DNA of 33,934 nucleotides from a virus, in the IMG/VR virus record IMGVR_UViG_3300046011_000595, positions 1-33,934 of that record; one strand, written 5' to 3'. The notes under the pieces were generated by a model. The model was not told where the DNA came from. It saw nothing but the letters and a program-made list of their open reading frames with translations, and did no database searches. Made by a program: the position numbers and the translations under genes. This document shows positions 1 to 8,276 of the stretch, in pieces (position 1 is the first letter of the stretch; each line of letters begins with the position of its first letter).

Positions 1-1
1 T

Positions 2-175
2 AATGGAACAGAAGAACGCGTGTTCCCAACGCTAGGGATCACAGTTAAGCCCGGACAAGAGTTTGACGCGCCTGAGAATTTCAGCGCGGCAGATGTAACT
101 CCTGCTGGCGCGAAAGTAGCACCAAAAGCACCAACAACCCCGTCTGCCGCGTCAGACATGAAAGCAGGAGAGTGA
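2..175 (+). CDS. C-terminal end of a head/tail-connector-region protein (partial)
   Basis: An open frame entering from the left edge ends at TGA 173-175 and gives the last 57 residues of a protein. It contains a VFPTLGITVKPGQEF stretch followed by an Ala/Pro/Lys-rich tail. It sits directly before the tail tube gene, where siphoviruses carry small head-tail joining or tail terminator proteins, so a structural role is inferred from position only. The GGAGAG close to its stop is the ribosome binding site of the next gene. The start lies outside the window and I do not recognise the family. Confidence 0.55.
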   Translation, partial: NGTEERVFPTLGITVKPGQEFDAPENFSAADVTPAGAKVAPKAPTTPSAASDMKAGE

Positions 176-179
176 TTAA

Positions 180-1166
180 ATGGCAGTACAAAATTCCGTA
201 CGCAGTTATTTAGGTATCGCTAAAGAAGCAACTAAAGGAACTGCCGTAGCACCAACAGACTTTATCCCGGTAATGGTTGATAGCCTAAAGCCGGTTGATT
301 TAATTGATCCACTTTACGATACTGGACTACGCGGATCTATGGTTACTAACTATAACTATATTCCGGGTCGCACTAGATCTACTTTTGATTTCGGCGGTCA
401 TGTGTTTGCCGATACTATCGGTTATTCAATCGCTGGAATTATGGGATCCGTAGCAACAACCGGAGCGAGCGCACCTTACACTCACACAGTATCCTTGCTC
501 AACGCAAGCGCTACCGGAGCTGACTCTCAACCGATCTCCTACACTCTCACCGACTTCTATGCCGCAAATGTTCGCGCATACGCCGGTATTCAATTCCATG
601 ACTTCTCTTTGAAGTTTAATGCTGACGGAATGCTTGAATACGATGCTAAGGGAACAGGTTGGGCTTCGGCTGCGGCTTCTACCCCTACTCCTTCGTTCTC
701 AACTATTCTTCCTACTCCGGTATGGCGCGGATCGGTAAGCATTGGCGCTTCTACTATCACTAATTCGATCTCCGGCTCACTAGATCTAAAGCGTTCAGTA
801 ACTCCGATCTACGGTATTGCTACTACGCAAAATCCTTATCAGATCTTCACCGGACCGCTCGAAGTTACCGGTAAGTTTGAGTTTGTTATGGAAGCGGATA
901 CAGAATTGACCCGCTATCTCACCAATACTCAACCTGCTATTGTTCTAAATTGGAACTACGGAACAGGCGCAGCCGAAGTGCAATTACAAGCGACTTTGAC
1001 TAAGGGTGCTTATGTAGCAGCGGTAATTGATCGTGGAGAAGACTTCGTCAAGATTGCGGTAGATGTAAATGCGCAAGCCAACACTACTGACGCTGGATCT
1101 TCCGGCGGATTGGCTCCGATCAAGTGGGTTCTAAAGAACGCAAAAGCGAGCGGTACTTACGCGTAA
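180..1166 (+). CDS. Major tail protein (tail tube)
   Basis: 328 residues. Beta-rich, Ser/Thr/Gly-rich protein with the features of siphoviral tail tube subunits: an N-terminal YLGIAKEATKGTAVAPTDFIP segment, the stretch typical of Phage_tube-like proteins, then alternating beta segments and a C-terminal IKWVLKNAK end. It would polymerise into the tube around the tape measure. The position immediately before a frameshifted tail assembly chaperone pair and the tape measure strongly supports the call. The ATG start is preceded by GGAGAG with good spacing. A long hairpin follows the gene, as expected for a gene needed at higher dose than its downstream neighbours. Confidence 0.82.
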   Translation: MAVQNSVRSYLGIAKEATKGTAVAPTDFIPVMVDSLKPVDLIDPLYDTGLRGSMVTNYNYIPGRTRSTFDFGGHVFADTIGYSIAGIMGSVATTGASAPYTHTVSLLNASATGADSQPISYTLTDFYAANVRAYAGIQFHDFSLKFNADGMLEYDAKGTGWASAAASTPTPSFSTILPTPVWRGSVSIGASTITNSISGSLDLKRSVTPIYGIATTQNPYQIFTGPLEVTGKFEFVMEADTELTRYLTNTQPAIVLNWNYGTGAAEVQLQATLTKGAYVAAVIDRGEDFVKIAVDVNAQANTTDAGSSGGLAPIKWVLKNAKASGTYA

Positions 1167-1177
1167 CAACTAGATCC

Positions 1178-1233
1178 GAACAGGCGGGGTAGGTTGATAA
1201 CGATAGCCTTCCCGTTATCCCACCCGCCTGTTC
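1178..1233 (+). terminator. Long hairpin between tail tube and chaperone genes, probable attenuating terminator
   Basis: Inverted repeat GAACAGGCGGG (1178-1188) pairs perfectly with CCCGCCTGTTC (1223-1233). An inner arm GATAACG (1196-1202) pairs with CGTTATC (1213-1219). No T-run follows, so it is not a classic intrinsic terminator. It could reduce read-through after the abundant tail tube gene or stabilise the upstream mRNA. The structure is seen directly; its function is inferred. Confidence 0.6.
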
Positions 1234-1278
1234 CTTACGCTACGATAGGCGGAAGGCAACTACTAGGAAAGGCTAATC

Positions 1279-1632
1279 ATGTCTAAGCAAATCAAACTCC
1301 CTTCGGGAAACACAGTAAAACTCAAAGACCCTAAAGATCTACGCGTAAAAGATCGTAAGCGCGTAATCAAAACTACTGACTCGCAAGAAGGCGATCTATC
1401 TAAGGCTATGGCGCTGGGAGAAGCGATTATCGCTATGCTCGTAGAAGAGTGGTCCTTTGATCTAATTATTCCTTCCGTCAAGATTGAGTCTATTGAAGAA
1501 CTAGAAATGGCAGATTACGATTATCTAATTGAACAGACCAAAGACGCACAGAAAGCGTTGTTCCCTAGCCTAACGGAAAGTGACGATAACACCGCAGACC
1601 CAAAAGCGATTACCGCCGACTCCAAAGATTAA
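1279..1632 (+). CDS. Tail assembly chaperone (gpG-like)
   Basis: 117 residues, highly charged, no membrane segments. Its place between tail tube and tape measure, its size, and a canonical -1 slippery site near the 3' end identify it as the upstream partner of the siphoviral tail assembly chaperone pair (lambda gpG/gpGT analogues), which binds the tape measure during tail assembly. The ATG at 1279 follows AGGAAAGG. The C-terminal part (ESDDNTADPKAITADSKD) is a low-complexity linker containing the frameshift point. Confidence 0.85.
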   Translation: MSKQIKLPSGNTVKLKDPKDLRVKDRKRVIKTTDSQEGDLSKAMALGEAIIAMLVEEWSFDLIIPSVKIESIEELEMADYDYLIEQTKDAQKALFPSLTESDDNTADPKAITADSKD

Positions 1633-1652
1633 AGTGGTTGCTCAAAGGCGGT
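1599..1652 (+). promoter_or_regulatory. Programmed -1 ribosomal frameshift signal
   Basis: The heptamer CCCAAAA at 1599-1605 is in the right phase (C CCA AAA) for simultaneous -1 slippage to CCC AAA. Six bases later ACCGCC (1612-1617) can pair with GGCGGT (1647-1652), giving a GC-rich stimulatory stem. The -1 frame is open from 1590 to the stop at 1824-1826. All three elements are seen directly; use in vivo is inferred from the family rule for tail chaperones. Confidence 0.85.
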
Positions 1653-1826
1653 CATAGGGTCGCTGAGTTCGATTATCCTGATGAGCAGTGGTTTTATTAT
1701 CAAATGGCGGAACGCTTCGGCTGGACTCCGGATCAAGTAGATAATTTACCCGCTAATACGGCGGATTGGTTAATGGCGATTGCGGTGACAGTAGAAGAAG
1801 TCAAAGCAGAAAGGATAGATCCGTGA
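1605..1826 (+). CDS. Tail assembly chaperone, frameshift extension (gpT-like part of gpGT)
   Basis: Expressed as the C-terminal 73 residues of a fusion of about 182 residues made by -1 slippage at 1599-1605. It has no convincing start of its own: only TTG codons precede it and no ribosome binding site is visible. The segment contains EFDYPDEQWFYYQMAERFGW and an acidic helix, like T-domain extensions that contact the tail tube while the G-domain holds the tape measure. The stop TGA overlaps the GTG start of the next gene. Confidence 0.8.
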   Translation, partial: SDYRRLQRLKWLLKGGHRVAEFDYPDEQWFYYQMAERFGWTPDQVDNLPANTADWLMAIAVTVEEVKAERIDP

Positions 1827-2281
1827 GCGGTGCGATAATAGTCAAGAACCTGAAAGAAGTTCTAGCTGCTATTGACGGCGCTGGAGATCGCATAGAGCAA
1901 GGCGCACAGATAGGCATAGCCCAAGCCGGCTTAGCAATTCAACGCCAAGCGCAAATCAATGCTAACACCGGCACACGCCGCCGCGAAGGTAGCCGGATTA
2001 TTCCGCCTAAGCACATTGGCCCTAGCGGATCCGGACCGAATGTAATTACTGGAACGCTCCGGAGATCTATCCGCACATCAGTATCCTTTGGATTTGACTC
2101 TTATATTGCGGTAATTGGTCCAACAGTTGAGTATGCGCGAGCAGTCGAATTAGGCTCACCGCGCTGGAAATCCGGCGTAAAATATCCTTACTTAGAACCG
2201 GCGGCTATTGCTCTAATCAAGAGCGGTAAGATTAACCGGATCTTTGTTGGTGCGATTAAGTCTAAGTTAGGTAGGGGATAA
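1823..2281 (+). CDS. HK97 gp10-like minor tail / tail-completion protein
   Basis: 152 residues from a GTG start at 1823 that overlaps the previous stop (GTGA) and follows AAAGGA. The reading frame stays open further upstream, but the overlap and ribosome binding site favour this start. The protein has the HK97-gp10 pattern: an N-terminal helix of basic and Gln residues (AIQRQAQINANTGTRRREG), ITGTLRRSI, then VIGPTVEYARAVELG and PYLEPA near the end. Such proteins act at the tail terminus or neck. Its location between the chaperones and the tape measure is slightly late compared with the usual order, so the exact assembly role is uncertain. Confidence 0.7.
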   Translation: MSGAIIVKNLKEVLAAIDGAGDRIEQGAQIGIAQAGLAIQRQAQINANTGTRRREGSRIIPPKHIGPSGSGPNVITGTLRRSIRTSVSFGFDSYIAVIGPTVEYARAVELGSPRWKSGVKYPYLEPAAIALIKSGKINRIFVGAIKSKLGRG

Positions 2282-5200
2282 TGGCTACTACGCTGGAAAC
2301 CCTAGTTGTTAAATTACAGGCTGATGTTGCGGATCTTAAAGGCGGATTAGCGCAAGCGCAGACTTCTCTTAAAGGTTTAGATGAAGGCGTAAAAACTGCT
2401 AATACCGGAATGGGTAAGTTTGGTGCTTCGCTCAAAAAACTAGCCGGAGTTATGGCTGCTACTTTCGGAGCGCAACAACTTGTTTCATTTGCTAAAGATA
2501 CGGTAATGGCTGCTTCCAATATGGAAGAGTCTCTATCTAAAGTCCGAGTAGTTTTTGGAGACGGAGCTGCGGCAGTAGAGAAGTTCGGAGCGAGCGCTGC
2601 CGTAAATATGGGTATCTCTAATCAAGCTGCTTTAGAAGCAGCTGGAACCTACGGCAATTTATTTCAGGCGTTCGGACTCGGACAAGGTGAGTCACAGAAA
2701 ATGTCTATGTCGCTGGTCCAACTAGCCGGAGATATGGCTTCGTTCAACAACACTAGCATTGATGACGCGATACTTGCGCTGCGATCCGGTCTATCAGGAG
2801 AAACCGAACCGCTAAAGAAATTTGGCGTAGCGCTATCTGATGTTCGGTTGAAGGCGGAAGCCGCTGCTATGGGCTTAGGAACTTACTCCGGCACACTTCC
2901 ACCGGCGATTAAGTCGCAAGCTGCGTATTCGTTGATTATGAAAGATACTACATTGGCGCAAGGCGATTATGCCCGGACCGCAGACGGAACCGCCAACACG
3001 ATGAAAACAATGAAAGCACAGTTCGATGACGCAAAAGTAGCGCTCGGACAAGCACTTATGCCGGCGTTTAGAGGATTACTAGCAGTATTGAAGTTGATTA
3101 TTCCTATGCTAAAGGCGCTCGGTAACTTCTTCAAAAATAATAAAGATGAAATCAAAGCCTTCGCAATAGCAGTAGGTATTGGATCCGTAGCGTGGGGTAT
3201 CTATACAATAGCGGTAAAGAGAGCTGAGATAGCGCAGAAGTTATTGAACCTAGCACAAAAGATGAACCCTATTGGGTTGATTGTAATAGCAGTAGGCTTG
3301 CTCGCAGCTGGACTTGTTAAGTTATGGAAAAATAGCGAGACATTCCGTAATGTCGTGTTGTCGGTAGCCAAGGCTGCGATTAAGGCTTTTGCTTCGGTCA
3401 TTCCTATGGTGAGTCAAGTCTTCGAAGCCATAATGAAAATTGTTACTGGACCATTGAGATTATTTTTGGGCGCATTATCAAAGTTACCCGGCGTTGGCAA
3501 GTTTGCCAAGGGAGCCTTAGATACGATCAATAAAGGATTAGACGGGATCTCTGATTTTGGGGATAAAGCGGCTAAAAAAGCCAACGATTTGATTGAGACT
3601 CTCGAAAAGGTCGGTAAGGCTAAAGACAAAGCAGATAAGGCTGGATCTAAAGGTAAAGACGGGGGCAAGGGTAAAGACTCAGCTGACGGCTTCGTAGATC
3701 CGGCTGCCGCCAAGAAAGCTGCGGCTGAGCAAGAAAAAAACCTTAAAAAATTAGACGGGTATAAAAAGAAAGTCACAGACATTTATAGTGACATGAACGA
3801 AGTCATTGTTGAAAGCAAAGAGAAACAAGCAGAAGCCCTAGCTGCGCGTGACGAAAAGATAGCTGACGCTCATAAAGAACATGGGAAAACAGTAACGAAG
3901 TTGAATGAGCGGTATCAAGAAGCCATGTCTGAGGCTAGTAACCGCTATAACAAGCAAAAGATCGCCCTTAATGAGCGCTATCAAGAACAGTTAGAGTCCG
4001 CCCAAAAGCGTTATGACGAAACCGCCCGTGACGCTCGCAAGCGCCATACAGATAATTTGATTAAGATCTCACAAGAATACTCAGAGAAGAAGAGAGATTT
4101 AGATTACAAGTTACAAGAAACATTATTCGACTTAACGGAAAAAGCCGAAGAAAAACGCCTTGATGTCACGGCTAGGGGTCAAGAAAAACTTCTAAGCATT
4201 ATCGAGAAAGGTCGTGAGCGCCTTCGTTCAGCGTGGGAAGGCGGCACCGCGTTCAGTATCAAAGATTTATTTGGTAAAGATGTTAAAACTCAGGGCGCGT
4301 CAGGATTGCTAGAAGGCTTGAAACAACAACTATCAGCAACGCAAACATTACAAACGCGAGCAGGAGAGTTAGCAGGTAAAGGTTATACGCAAACTTTTAT
4401 TGAGCAAATCGTAAAGGCGGGTCCGGCAGCAGGAACAGAAATGGCTGACTCTTTATTAAAACTAGACGCTGCTACGCAAACGCAAATTCAAGAACTTTAT
4501 ATGAGCCTAGAAACTTTGAATAAAGACGGCATGAACTCATTGGCGGAGTCCATGAATAATTCTCAAAGTTTTGCAACCGCCGAACTGGCTGAAATGTATG
4601 AGGCTACTAAACAGGAGATCGCAAAAGCGTTATCTGACATAGATACTGAACTTGTTAAAAATATCGCAAAAACGCAAAAAGAATATGAAAGATCTTTAGC
4701 GGAAGCTGCGAAGACCCGTGATGAGAAACTAGCGGAATCGTTCGAAGCCCTTAACTCTGCGCTCGCGGCTGCCAACGAAGAACTTATGGAAGCCCAAAAG
4801 CAAGCTGCTAGTGAATTACATAAAGGACTCGCTGAGGCTAATGAAGCATTAAAAGAAGCCCAAGAAGAAGCCCAAAAAGATTTAAGTAAAGGATTAGCAG
4901 AGGCACAAGCCGAACTTACTGAGAAATTAGAAGAGGCTCAAAAAGATTATCAAAAAGCAATAGACGAAATTGCTAAAGAGACTGAAAAGAAGTTAGCAGA
5001 GCTGCGTAAAAAGTTAGCCGAAACGGCAGCTGCTATGGCTGCTATGGGAGCGGCGGCTGCGGCAGCTGCGGCAATGCAGGGAGCGCCTAACTTTAGCAGC
5101 GGATCTACTGGCGGCGATTATTACGCTACCAAGGCTACTACTTTGGTCGGAAGTTCCGGATATACAGGTATGACGGCTGCCCAAATTGCTGCTGAAAGAG

Positions 5201-5349
5201 CGCGCGAAAGCGGAAATAAATTTGCCGTAACAGTTAATGCCAATACTAACGCTTCCCCTTCGGCTATCGCTAGTAGCGTAATAGCAGCAGCTAAGTATGG
5301 CGAAGCGGTTACAGTAAGTCGCGGTAGCAGCTTGTTGAGGGCTGAGTAA
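2281..5349 (+). CDS. Tape measure protein
   Basis: 1022 residues, the largest gene in the window, directly after the chaperones. The N-terminal 290 residues are helical with many Gly and Met and resemble the conserved N-terminus of tape measures. Two hydrophobic segments lie near residues 293-312 and 331-350 and may form the membrane-insertion part. Residues about 440-950 are an almost continuous charged coiled coil rich in Lys, Glu, Ala and Gln, with recurring NERYQE and GLAEA units, ending in a poly-Ala block. At about 1.5 angstrom per residue it predicts a tail near 150 nm. It starts at an ATG in a TAATG overlap. No peptidoglycan hydrolase domain is evident. Confidence 0.93.
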   Translation: MATTLETLVVKLQADVADLKGGLAQAQTSLKGLDEGVKTANTGMGKFGASLKKLAGVMAATFGAQQLVSFAKDTVMAASNMEESLSKVRVVFGDGAAAVEKFGASAAVNMGISNQAALEAAGTYGNLFQAFGLGQGESQKMSMSLVQLAGDMASFNNTSIDDAILALRSGLSGETEPLKKFGVALSDVRLKAEAAAMGLGTYSGTLPPAIKSQAAYSLIMKDTTLAQGDYARTADGTANTMKTMKAQFDDAKVALGQALMPAFRGLLAVLKLIIPMLKALGNFFKNNKDEIKAFAIAVGIGSVAWGIYTIAVKRAEIAQKLLNLAQKMNPIGLIVIAVGLLAAGLVKLWKNSETFRNVVLSVAKAAIKAFASVIPMVSQVFEAIMKIVTGPLRLFLGALSKLPGVGKFAKGALDTINKGLDGISDFGDKAAKKANDLIETLEKVGKAKDKADKAGSKGKDGGKGKDSADGFVDPAAAKKAAAEQEKNLKKLDGYKKKVTDIYSDMNEVIVESKEKQAEALAARDEKIADAHKEHGKTVTKLNERYQEAMSEASNRYNKQKIALNERYQEQLESAQKRYDETARDARKRHTDNLIKISQEYSEKKRDLDYKLQETLFDLTEKAEEKRLDVTARGQEKLLSIIEKGRERLRSAWEGGTAFSIKDLFGKDVKTQGASGLLEGLKQQLSATQTLQTRAGELAGKGYTQTFIEQIVKAGPAAGTEMADSLLKLDAATQTQIQELYMSLETLNKDGMNSLAESMNNSQSFATAELAEMYEATKQEIAKALSDIDTELVKNIAKTQKEYERSLAEAAKTRDEKLAESFEALNSALAAANEELMEAQKQAASELHKGLAEANEALKEAQEEAQKDLSKGLAEAQAELTEKLEEAQKDYQKAIDEIAKETEKKLAELRKKLAETAAAMAAMGAAAAAAAAMQGAPNFSSGSTGGDYYATKATTLVGSSGYTGMTAAQIAAERARESGNKFAVTVNANTNASPSAIASSVIAAAKYGEAVTVSRGSSLLRAE

Positions 5350-6200
5350 TGGTTAGCGTTCTTTATTCCTTTTCTTTCAACGGGCAAGTCTTCGGCGGCG
5401 CTGGATCCCCGTATCAAATTCAATCGGTAGAAGGGCTGGAGTCTTTACCGGAGATCCGTAGGCAAGATGATAACCGGGGCTACGCAGACGGCATGTTTTC
5501 CGGGCGCGATTTCTTAGGCGGGCGCTCTATATTTATTACATTTCTAACGCTGGGATCCGGAAGCAATACGGCGCAAGAGAATTACAACACTATTCAATCG
5601 TATCTACTGCCGCAGACTTCCGGCACTACTCCGTTATTCTTCATGCTAGACGGAACTCAGCAATATATCAATTCTCGCGTTCGCGGCTTACGCACTACGC
5701 TGGATCCTAATTACACCTACGGGTATATTGTGTCGCAGGTCGAGTTCTTCTGCCCGGATCCGTCTTACTATAACGCCAACGATCAGACCGCGACCCTTCT
5801 TTATTCACCGCCTACGGGTCGTATCTATAACCGCACTTACAATTTGACCTATGGCGGCGGCAGCTCGGTCATCACTACTACTATTAGCAATACCGGGTGG
5901 GCTACGGCTTATCCGACTATTACTATCAATGGACCTATCACCAACCCGCAAATAGGATCCGTAACTTCCGGAGACTCGCTGCTATTTGACGGAACTTATA
6001 GCGATACGGACTTTATCGAAGTAGATCTCTATAATAAGTTAATTACGCTCAACGGCGTATCTGCCCGTAATTTGCTAACATCGGGTACTTGGTTTTCGGC
6101 ACCACCCGGAAACTCGAACTTCTTCCTTACTGGACTCGCAGGTAGTACGCTAGTCAATGTAACTAAGGCAGTAGTCGAGTGGAATTCGGCTTACATTTAG
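5349..6200 (+). CDS. Distal tail protein (Dit-like)
   Basis: 283 residues, TAATG-coupled to the tape measure. The N-terminal half reads YSFSFNGQVFGG, then IQSVEGLESLPEIR, DDNRGYADG and a run ending FITFLTLG, the pattern of siphoviral distal tail proteins that form the hexameric ring joining tube and tip. A region ending SQVEFFCPDPSYYN corresponds to the end of the ring domain, and the C-terminal half is a galectin-like beta domain with WATAYPTITINGPITNPQI. The position after the tape measure and ahead of the fibre and hub genes agrees. Confidence 0.8.
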   Translation: MVSVLYSFSFNGQVFGGAGSPYQIQSVEGLESLPEIRRQDDNRGYADGMFSGRDFLGGRSIFITFLTLGSGSNTAQENYNTIQSYLLPQTSGTTPLFFMLDGTQQYINSRVRGLRTTLDPNYTYGYIVSQVEFFCPDPSYYNANDQTATLLYSPPTGRIYNRTYNLTYGGGSSVITTTISNTGWATAYPTITINGPITNPQIGSVTSGDSLLFDGTYSDTDFIEVDLYNKLITLNGVSARNLLTSGTWFSAPPGNSNFFLTGLAGSTLVNVTKAVVEWNSAYI

Positions 6201-6208
6201 GAGATTAA

Positions 6209-7282
6209 ATGGCACTACGCACACCACCTTCTTGGTTACAAAATGGATCCCACCCGGCGGAAAATGATCGCCTTACAACACAGGCGTTATTTGCTACTAC
6301 CGGTATTGTGACTAGCGGATCTATGGCGGTAACGGCTAACTCACCGGTGGGTATGAGTGTTCTTGTTGCGAGTGGTTGGGCGGCTATCGTAGGAACAACC
6401 CAAGCCAACATGGGAACTTACACTTGCTATAACGATGCTACCGATACCTTGACTATTACTACTGCGGATCCTACAAACCCAAGAATAGATCGAGTCGTAG
6501 TCACCATTAACGATGCTTATTACACCGGCTCAACTAACAATGTTGTGTTTTCAGTTCTTGCCGGCACTCCTGCTGGATCTCCTACTGCTCCGGCTACTCC
6601 GGCTAACTCAATGTCGCTGGCTACTATTGCGGTAGCAGCTGGAGCGCTATCTATTTCTAGCGGAAACATTACAGACACAAGAGTATTGACTACTACGAAC
6701 TTACCCGGAGATATAAGCGCGGTTACCGCCGGCACAGGATTAAGCGGTGGTGGGTCAAGCGGTAGTGTTACTTTGAGCATTAATACTGCGATAACGGCAG
6801 ATCTAACTACGGCTCAAACTTTAACGAATAAAACTTTAACTACGCCGGTCATTTCTTCTATCAGCAATACGGGAACAATCACTTTACCTACAAGCACAGA
6901 TACATTAGTAGGCAGAGCCACAACAGATACGCTTACTAATAAAACTCTTACTTCGCCTTTAATTAATCTAGGCATCAACGCTCAAACCGGAACTACTTAC
7001 ACAACAGTATTGGCAGATAACGGCAAACTAACTACTTTGAGCAACGCTTCCGCAATAGCGGTGACTATTCCACTCAACTCATCAGTAGCCTATCCCGTAG
7101 GAGCGCAGATCAATATGGCTCAGCTAGGAGCCGGACAAGTCACAGTATCCGGAGCCGGCGGCGTAACTCTTGTATCTACGGGCGCAACGGCGGCTACTCC
7201 TAAAACTCGCGCTCAATACTCTACGCTGACTTGTGTTCAGACTTCTACCGATAATTGGCTAGTCATGGGAGATATTTCGTGA
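6209..7282 (+). CDS. Minor tail protein / tail fibre with repeat shaft
   Basis: 357 residues; the ATG follows AGGAG. The N-terminus (about residues 1-140) is a tail-attachment domain seen in minor tail proteins of actinophages, with LVASGWAAIVG and NPRIDRVVVTINDA. The middle is a fibre shaft with GTGLSGGG and two TLTNKTLT repeats. The C-terminal 100 residues (from about 257, ending NWLVMGDIS) are closely related to the C-terminus of the fibre at 7533-8276. It probably forms part of the tail tip and may contact the host. The stop overlaps the next start as GTGA. Confidence 0.75.
   Translation: MALRTPPSWLQNGSHPAENDRLTTQALFATTGIVTSGSMAVTANSPVGMSVLVASGWAAIVGTTQANMGTYTCYNDATDTLTITTADPTNPRIDRVVVTINDAYYTGSTNNVVFSVLAGTPAGSPTAPATPANSMSLATIAVAAGALSISSGNITDTRVLTTTNLPGDISAVTAGTGLSGGGSSGSVTLSINTAITADLTTAQTLTNKTLTTPVISSISNTGTITLPTSTDTLVGRATTDTLTNKTLTSPLINLGINAQTGTTYTTVLADNGKLTTLSNASAIAVTIPLNSSVAYPVGAQINMAQLGAGQVTVSGAGGVTLVSTGATAATPKTRAQYSTLTCVQTSTDNWLVMGDIS
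6977..7282 (+). repeat. Duplicated fibre C-terminal domain, copy 1
   Basis: Codes for a domain starting NAQTGTTYT, continuing SNAS..SVAYP(V/I)G and LGAGQVT, and ending with a Trp-rich strand before GDIS. Copy 2 is at 7965-8276 in the second fibre gene. The two are alignable over their whole length at protein level but have diverged at DNA level, so this is an old tandem duplication of a tip domain. Confidence 0.75.
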
Positions 7283-7533
7283 GTCGGCAAGCCTTAACCC
7301 CTACTAATGTTCCGGCGAGCGCTTCGGCTATATCTACGCCTACGCTACGCACCGGAGATCTTTATTACAACACTACTACTGGACTCATGGTATATGACGG
7401 AGCAGCTTGGCAGCAGGTCAGCTCCGGCGCTGCTACTGAGATAGACGCGGGTGTGTTTGATAGTATTGCGCCATATAACGGCGGCGATCCGACTACAACG
7501 GCAACACAGACTTATGACGGGGGTACTCCATAA
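7279..7533 (+). CDS. Small minor tail protein with GDLYYN/YDG bead
   Basis: 84 residues from a GTG start overlapping the previous stop; an in-frame upstream ATG lies inside the preceding gene and is less likely. The core TGDLYYNTTTGLMVYDGAAW is a short beta-hairpin module common in phage fibres; variants occur in this window at 11002 and 29968. The C-terminus is acidic, ending in YDGGTP. It is TAATG-coupled to the next fibre gene. It probably works as an adaptor or subunit in the tail tip. Confidence 0.6.
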   Translation: MSRQALTPTNVPASASAISTPTLRTGDLYYNTTTGLMVYDGAAWQQVSSGAATEIDAGVFDSIAPYNGGDPTTTATQTYDGGTP

Positions 7534-8276
7534 TGGCAGTAGTAACGCAAATTCAGATCCGGCGCGGAACTGCCGCTCAATGGACTTCAACAAATCCTAC
7601 TCTCGCAGCTGGAGAGTTTGGGTTAGAGACAGATACGCTTAAAGTCAAAATTGGCAACGGCTCTACCGCTTGGACTTCGCTTGCTTATCAAGGAGCCGGC
7701 ACAGTAACAAGCATTACTGCTGGAACTGGACTCTCCGGCGGAACTATTACCGCTACCGGAACAATAGCGATAGATACCGCTACTACGGTAGATCTCACTA
7801 CGGCGCAAACTCTTACCAATAAAACACTTACAACACCAACGATCACTCTCTCTACTTCAACAAATAGCGCAGAAGGTCGTATTGCTTGGGATAGCACCAA
7901 TGACAAAATCATAATGGGTGACGGATCTAGCACTAAAGAATTTGCTTCTTCTACCTTGGCGTTCAACGCACAAACCGGAACTACCTATACTTTTGTTTTA
8001 GCCGATAAAGATAAATTGGTTACTGCTTCGAACGCGTCAGCGCAAACTTACTCAATCCCTACAAACGCTTCCGTTGCTTACCCTATCGGCACACAAATAA
8101 ACATTATTCAAATCGGCGCAGGGCAAGTAACTATCAACGCGGTTACTAGCGGAACTACTACGATTTCTAGCACCGGAGCCACCGCTACGGCTCCCAAGCT
8201 GCGCGCACAATTCTCATCAGCGACTTGCATTAAAGCAAGTACCGATCTTTGGTATGTAGTAGGAGATATTGCCTAA
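7533..8276 (+). CDS. Tail fibre with Mtd-like N-terminal domain
   Basis: 247 residues. The N-terminus (VTQIQIRRGTAAQW, LAAGEFGLETDTLKVKIGNG) matches the short attachment domain found at the N-terminus of many phage fibres, including Bordetella phage major tropism determinant. A GTGLSGG/TLTNKTLTTP shaft follows, and the C-terminal domain is a paralogue of the end of the 6209-7282 protein. It is a likely receptor-facing fibre. No reverse transcriptase or variable/template repeat pair is visible, so there is no sign of a diversity-generating retroelement. Confidence 0.75.
   Translation: MAVVTQIQIRRGTAAQWTSTNPTLAAGEFGLETDTLKVKIGNGSTAWTSLAYQGAGTVTSITAGTGLSGGTITATGTIAIDTATTVDLTTAQTLTNKTLTTPTITLSTSTNSAEGRIAWDSTNDKIIMGDGSSTKEFASSTLAFNAQTGTTYTFVLADKDKLVTASNASAQTYSIPTNASVAYPIGTQINIIQIGAGQVTINAVTSGTTTISSTGATATAPKLRAQFSSATCIKASTDLWYVVGDIA
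7965..8276 (+). repeat. Duplicated fibre C-terminal domain, copy 2
   Basis: Partner of 6977-7282. It starts NAQTGTTYTFVLADKDKL and ends DLWYVVGDIA, with the conserved SVAYPIGTQINIIQIGAGQV core. Confidence 0.75.

Noticed and set aside
1766-1822. Longer start of the HK97-gp10-like gene
   Set aside because: The extension lies inside the chaperone frame and reads as basic low-quality sequence, while GTG 1823 has a ribosome binding site and an overlapping stop.
3414-3782. Minus-strand open frame within the tape measure
   Set aside because: Ala/Ser-rich shadow of a coiled-coil gene with no start signal and no similarity to anything recognisable.
6520-6780. Minus-strand open frame within the fibre gene
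   Set aside because: Shadow of a Gly/Thr-rich coding region; no ribosome binding site.
7533-8276. Diversity-generating retroelement suggested by the Mtd-like fibre N-terminus
   Set aside because: No reverse transcriptase, no template/variable repeat pair and no CLec-type domain are visible; the N-terminal domain is common to ordinary fibres.
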